DNA of 64,000 nucleotides from Tethya wilhelma. Its lineage: Eukaryota; Porifera; Demospongiae; Tethyida; Tethyidae. Position numbers and translations under genes: made by a program. The stretch lies in assembly GCA_964030475.1 (NCBI GenBank), contig CAXIPT010000003.1:5672962-5736961 (forward strand), given 5' to 3'. Positions 58,794-64,000 of this stretch are shown piece by piece (the stretch's first letter is position 1; the number at the start of each line of letters is the position of its first letter). The notes beneath the pieces were generated by a model. That model made no database searches, was not told where the DNA came from, and saw only the letters and a program-made list of their open reading frames with translations.

Positions 58794-59077
58794 TCATCCT
58801 GTGACTCTAGCAGTGCCATAAGCCTCATTTTGTCTCAGCTCTAAAAATGCTCCATGTTTTGTCTCATCAATTTGTTCATATGTGGCCTCCTCGGGTGGAG
58901 CAGTTGTTTCCTTGCTCACTTTAGTTGATGGTGTCAGAAGACGTTTGTAGCTCACATAGAGAGGGATGTGTAGAGCCACAATGATGATGGTAGACAGCAG
59001 GGTGGCAGTGTTGATAGATCAACAAGTGTTGTTGTTGTCTGTTGTAGGTGCTATCTTCTCTGAGGATACTTCTACAT
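58794..59077 (-). pseudogene. Type-A TM and tail exon with the same deletion as 34959
   Basis: From the acceptor (59077) it reads DVEVSSEKIAPT, then CTATCAACACTGCCACCCTGC, the same loss of stalk and half TM as at 34959-35250, shifting the frame. The tail is preserved in sequence. No ectodomain exon is attached. Confidence 0.75.
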
Positions 59078-59862
59078 CTGTATGTACACAAATAATGTAC
59101 ACTTCTAATATACTATAGCAAGAGTGTTGCTGTAGATCAGGAAATTTTTGCTTGTTTAATTTCAAATGTTTATTTTTGCCATCTCAACCAATTTGGTAAA
59201 GATTGTAATACATTTCAATGTGTTTAATTTTGCCTGTCGTGCTAGTATCAGAAAATTCTAATGCTGAAAATTTCCCAATCCACAGTATGGGGCATGCATG
59301 CTAGAAAACACACCTACTTAATTAGTTAGTTTTAGCCCCTCCCATTCATTAAATTGAACTGTAGCACATGCTTGCTTGAACGCTACCTAAAACTTTGTAG
59401 ACCTTGCCCTCCTGGCTACATCCCTGACAGTATATCCTTGACTATTGGTAAATTTTCAGTAACACTAAAGGTAAAAGTTAATTATTAATGGTTATAGGAA
59501 CTGAACCACTGCTAACCAGTCAGGGCATAATTATGTATACCTTTTAAAGTCCTGCAATGATTTGTTTTTGTCCCCTTTTTGCCCATTGGGTACGAACTGT
59601 GGTGGACATTTATTTTCTGTACCATATTGCCATAGCACACAAATGCATGTATGTTTGCAACTCTACTATTGTTCCTGACACTATAGTGTTGTTAGATAGG
59701 TAGATAGATAGATGTTTTTTATGTTTACAAAATTCTATACATTTAATGGTTACAGGTACTGAACCATCACCAACAGCACACAAATTCATGCATGTTTACA
59801 ACTATTGTTCCTGACACTATAGTGTTGATGTACTTATAAGTTCATATTGATTCCTGTGCTGT
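59078..59862. repeat. Array flank with repeat fragments, no gene
   Basis: Contains a piece (about 59280-59440) that matches 31970-32130 in reverse, with CCTGGCTACATCCCTGAC, and two copies of the CACTATAGTGTTG block. Non-coding. Confidence 0.55.
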
Positions 59863-61465
59863 TCATCCTGTGACTTTAGCAGTGCCATACGCCTCATTTT
59901 GTCTCAGCTCTAAAAATGCTCCATGTTTTGTCTCATCAATTTGTTCATATGTGGCCTCCTCGGGTGGAGCAGTTGTTTCCTTGCTCACTTTAGTAGATGG
60001 TGTCAGAAGACGTTTGTAGCTCACATAGAGAGGGATGTGTAGAGCCACAATGATGATGGTAGACAGCAGGGTGGCAGTAATGGCTGTAACAATGAACCCT
60101 ATTGGAGATATAGATGTAGATGTATTGATTGAGGCACATGATGGAACTTCAGTAGTATGGGTATCAACTTCTATCAATGTTGATAGATTAACAACTGTTG
60201 TTGGTGTCTGCTGTTGTGTTGTTTGTTCTGAGGATACTTCTACATCTGTATGTACACAAATGATATGCACTTTTAATGTATTGTAGCAAGGGTATTATTG
60301 TGGATTCACTAAAATTATTTCTTGGTTAAAATGGCAAACAATAAACACGCTAAAATCAAATAAGTAGTGATAAAAATTCCCCAATCTACACTTGTATCTT
60401 ATTATTATCTAAGGGAAGAAATATTAATTGGACACAAGATTGAATACCTTCTTCAGTGGTTGTTGTAGCCACTGGTGGTGGAGGGGTGGTGACTGGTTAG
60501 AGTATCAGAACAACATGTTAAAGTGTCATTGTAGAATATTGTTTCAGCTAGGTACACTCTGGTAGAACCAGAAGTACTGGGGAACGCAATGTAGTATAGA
60601 CGAGTGGTTCCTCCTACTGATAGAGGTACACAAACCCTATAGAGGTCTTCACAGGAATCAACTCCAATCAGTCTGTCACCAACAAATGCTGCACCAGATG
60701 TGGGATCTGGTTGAGGAAAATCGTTGACCGATCCACCAGCATAGATCTCTATACTACCAGCCCTTATAGACCTCTGTTGACAGTTGAACAACACCAGCTC
60801 TACTCTTCTCAGACTGACTGAAGTACCAAAGTCAAAGCCAATAGAAATGAAGGCTCCATTTAGTCTCTCCACTGTGTACAAATCTGTAGCCCAGTCACCA
60901 GTTAGTCCACTGAGTGGTAGAATGGTGTTATCAACCAACACACTTGTACCACCATCTTGAAGGTTGCATACATCATCACGACCTTGATTCATGGTCACTG
61001 ATGTACATCCTCCATTTGGTGATGATCCATCCAATGACTGTAGTCCAAAATGAAGAGAGTGACGAGTAGGTCTCACAGTAGAATGTTGAGCTGTGTTGTT
61101 ATAATATAATTGCAAACATAATTTGTGTCTCAATCGTTATGACGAAAATAAGTATTGCTAGGTTATGTACTGTATAGTGGGAAATTTTCGTACGGTTGAA
61201 ATTTTCGTATATTTCGTATGCGGTTCGAATATACAAAAATTAAAACTGCGAAAATTTAACTTCCGCATTTACTTTATATGAGCGCACGCCGCGTATACTA
61301 AATTTAAAACTACGAAAATTTCTTCTGGTGCGTTTATACAAAATTTTGCACCAACGAAAATTTCCCGCTATACGGTATATGTTGATAATAAATTGATTTA
61401 CCATTCAATAGGGAAGTATATCCTGCTATCAAAATAATCTTCATAACCAAACTGATATTTCCCAT
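59863..61465 (-). pseudogene. Discoidin-like receptor (subtype II), frameshift late in domain exon
   Basis: Exon 1 (61465-61402) encodes MGNISLVMKIILIAGYTS. Exon 2 (61090-60448) is normal through [50 protein letters not shown] and RVYLAET, then lacks 8 bases (GGTTAGAGTAT where the gene at 49728 has GGTTCCGTGACTAGAGTAT), so the stalk is out of frame and the exon length (643) breaks phase. Exon 3 (60245-59863) is open: DVEVSSEQTTQQQ, a variant type-A TM (SPIGFIVTAITATLLSTI), YEQI and GTAKVTG. A MITE lies in intron 1. One indel separates this from a working gene, so a base-calling error should be ruled out. Confidence 0.75.
61168..61377. mobile_element. MITE with TACTGTATAGTGGG / CCCGCTATACGGTA ends
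   Basis: The terminal repeats match the element at 37274-37483. Located in intron 1 of the subtype II receptor. Confidence 0.8.
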
Positions 61466-61972
61466 TATTTACAGTCTCCTCAGAATACTTTACACCAACT
61501 TGCAATGTTTTGTTGTGTCAGCAAATTTGTGCAATTTGATGATCCTTACCTACCAAGTCTATGTGTGTAAGATAAGTGTTGAACTAGCACTTGGTGTTTG
61601 TTTTAAGATAATGTTGTTGATGGATGGATGAATGTTTTTCTATTTATGTTCACAAAATTCTACACATAAAATTTTAATAGTCTCAACGTTTATCAGGCAG
61701 CTATATACGTGCCTTTTAAGGTCCTGTAACTTTTTTGTCCCCTTTCCACCCACTGGGTACAAGTTGTTGTTTTAGTTAATCACAAACATATCTATTGTTT
61801 CTGTACTGATATAGCACACAAATGCATGCATCTTTACAACTCTACTTCTGACTATTGTTCATGACACTATAGTGTTGAAGTACTTATAAATTCATGTTGA
61901 TTCCTCTGCTGTTCATCCTGTGACTCTAGCAGTGCCATAAGCCTCATTTCTAAAAATGCTCCAAGTTTTGTC
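61466..61972. repeat. Array 3' flank, with the end of a damaged tail
   Basis: Homologous to 50552-51039. Positions 61918-61972 hold the out-of-frame rest of the tail of the next gene, with an 11-base deletion in the GAFLELRQ region. Confidence 0.6.
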
Positions 61973-64000
61973 TCAATCAATTTGTTCATATATGGCCTCC
62001 TCGGGTGGAGCAGTCGTTTCCTTGCTCACTTTAGTTGATGGTGTCAGAAGACGTTTGTAGCTCACATAGAGAGGGATGTGTAGAGCCACAATGACAGTAG
62101 CCAGTAAGATGGTTATGATGAGAGTAGCAATGAGTGCAATCACTGCTGAATTGACAGTAGTGCTGGGACAGGAGGTCGTACAATCAGCCTCAGTCAGAGC
62201 TGGTGTTGTAAGTTCACCTTCTGTTATAACATCACCATGTGTTGTAATGTCACTCTGTGTCATTGAATCAACTGGTATCATTTGTTCTGAAGTGGGTGGA
62301 GGTGATGTTATGCCTGATTTAATTTAGCACACGTACAAGTATTGATCCTTTAACTGCAAAATTATTAACATGCCTATTTCTTTAATCTTAATTCAAGTGT
62401 TTTTTGACTATTCAGGAATGGCACGAATGGCCCATTAGCATAATACAATTATTCACGCAAAAAAAAACATGGCCTAATGCCTAAAATCATTGCTAAAGTA
62501 ACAAATACAATAATATTATGACAAAAATATCCAATTTCTCCATATTCTGCTCCATCTTATCACGCCATTTTTCTTGATCAAACAAACTTGTTTGTTTTTT
62601 TTGTCTTAGTCACTTTTGCCAATTTTTTGTTTTTCTCATTGAATTGCTAGATACAAGGCACACCTTCTCCGTATGGCAATCATCATCTATAATTCAAATT
62701 GATGACCCTTTTCCACACAGAAAAGAGTGCGTTATTTGGAATCCAAATACAAGTTGCTATTTGCAATACCTGAAGATTTCTGGTTTATTGGACTCTTCTT
62801 TAATATTTAGGAGGTGAATATTTTCTTGGATTTATTATGTAGTTGTCATAATAAGGGACTTATTGCATGCCAAGTAAATTTTTATGTTAGCCTGAGATAC
62901 AGCTCCTGCATGCCTTCAAGTGACTGAGATATCCAAGTGTGCCTTACTTCAGTAAGCAAGCTATGCAAATTATGAGTAACTAGCATACACATACAAACTC
63001 AAATGTGATTTGTAGAATCATGAAAAAATGAGAACAAACAAGTAAAAAACACAATAAGACACAGGAATGGCCTTGACACAGTAAAAGAGTATTACATGCA
63101 GAAGAAGGATTCTGTACACAATCTAGTAGGCTTTCCATCTTGTTTGCTTTCTTTTTTTACGATTCAGCCATTCCTGTGTCTCATTACATTTCCAATATAT
63201 TTTACTTGTACACTAGCTATAAGCACAGGATTATAATCATTTAGAGTTAATTACCTTCAACAGTAGGTGGTGTTGTTTTGTCAGTCTGGATTATATTTGT
63301 GTTTGTATGCTCTGTAGTTGTAACCTCAGTTGAAACTTTCAGTGTACCTGTTTTAGTTTCTAGTAGAAGTAAAGTGTTACACAAATTATGATATATTGAA
63401 CATGTAATGTAGTGCCATATTTTCCTAACTATGTAACCTAAGCAGACATGTGCCTGATTATACCGTAAATCCGGAAATTTGTTTGTGTTAATATAATTAT
63501 TCAAGCTTTATTTTTCCCACATCATCTATTTTTCCTGGTGTAGTGAAAGAATATATGTATAGGAATGGGTCATTAATATGGTTTACTATACTTTTGCGTT
63601 TTCACTTTTCGTGGTAACCTCGAACCACAAAATATTGACGACAATGAAATTTTTCGCATTTACGGTATATTCTATAGCTTTTACCTTCAACAGTGGTGGT
63701 CTCTGGTTGATCTTCAGTAGCTGGTGTTATGGTAGTTCCCAGTGAGGCTGATGGAGTGGTGTTTGGTGTGACTGGTGCAGTAGTGGCTGGTGGAGCCTGG
63801 TCACTGATAAGAGTATCAGGACCACATTGTAAGGAGTCATTGTAGAATATTGTTTCAGCTAGATACACTCTGTCAGCAGTAGGGAATACAATATAGTACT
63901 GTGAAGAATTTCCACTTAGTGGTGTGCAAACTCTATGTAGGTTTTCACATGAATCAACATTATCAAGATTTCTCTCTCCATTTAAAGTGCCTCCTTGTGT
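61973..64000 (-). CDS. Discoidin-like receptor (subtype I), cut by window edge, shortened tail
   Basis: The domain exon enters at the right edge and ends at 63685 with [25 protein letters not shown] and the Thr stalk. A stalk exon (63359-63255, ETKTGTLKVSTEV) and a type-B last exon (62313-61973) follow, all in phase 1. In the tail a single inserted base (CAATCAAT for CATCAAT) creates a stop right after EEAIYEQID, so YEQI stays but [11 protein letters not shown] is lost; an 11-base deletion lies in the now unread part. The introns hold a MITE (63461) and a fold-back repeat (63055). It may be a working receptor with a short tail or an early pseudogene. The block mirrors 33187-34895. Confidence 0.72.
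62314..63054. other. Long intron, no exon seen
   Basis: Intron between stalk exon and last exon. The part from 62716 matches 34895 downward in reverse. Upstream of it is unassigned AT-rich DNA. Confidence 0.5.
63055..63190. mobile_element. Fold-back repeat (GACACAGGAATGGC family)
   Basis: Ends GACACAGGAATGGCC and AGCCATTCCTGTGTC are inverted. Same family as 34350-34575 and 56443-56640. Confidence 0.65.
63461..63667. mobile_element. MITE with TACCGTAAATCCGG ends
   Basis: Terminal inverted repeats TACCGTAAATCCGGAAA and TTTTCGCATTTACGGTA, flanked by TA. Same intron position as the element at 33637-33838. Confidence 0.8.

Overview
The window is animal nuclear DNA and is best explained as a demosponge scaffold. 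The pattern fits the RTK-rich haplosclerid genomes such as Amphimedon; species is inferred, not proven. Reasons: clustered receptor tyrosine kinases with DDR/Trk-like catalytic motifs, short phase-1 introns between single-domain exons, AT-rich spacers, a Helitron, tRNA-derived SINEs and MITEs. A 338-base gap and eight single N bases mark joins or doubtful bases. Several joins look wrong, so gene order on the right half should be read with care.

Left third (1-21 kb) is a receptor cluster. A broken RTK kinase exon lies at the left edge. Next is an intact RTK (4196-7199, +) with one discoidin-like ectodomain, a Thr/Glu-rich stalk, a TM helix and a kinase. Two genes on the minus strand follow: a 2xIg+2xFN3 receptor (7510-10163) and a 2xIg receptor (10985-12555), neither with a kinase. 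Then comes a 2xIg RTK (14485-18485, +), whose kinase exon carries an assembly-type 746-bp duplication around one N. Last is a further RTK TM+kinase exon (19071-20932, +) with no ectodomain exon of its own.

Middle (21-25 kb): non-coding sequence, a TG microsatellite and gap, then the first four coding exons of the autophagy gene ATG5. ATG5 breaks off after exon 4, just before the right-hand array.

Right part (25-64 kb): an array of small single-pass receptors in one architecture. Exon 1 is a signal peptide, exon 2 is the same discoidin-like domain as in the 4196-7199 RTK, there is an optional stalk exon, and the last exon holds TM plus a short tail with a YEQI motif. Genes at 25.5-40.5 kb point right and those at 40.6-64 kb point left, with the flip exactly at an N (40553). 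Intact readings are at 26468-28156, 35520-37060, 41340-43028, 43311-46298, 48717-50551 (one N in the TM exon) and 51040-53993; the others are partial or broken. The ectodomains vary while the tails and 3' flanks are nearly invariant, which suggests gene conversion.

The candidate system is the pairing of RTKs with kinase-less relatives that share their ectodomain. It is seen twice: discoidin-like RTK with the receptor array, and 2xIg RTK with the two minus-strand Ig genes. Such relatives could act as decoys, co-receptors or variable recognition receptors. That role is inference; the shared modules are visible directly.
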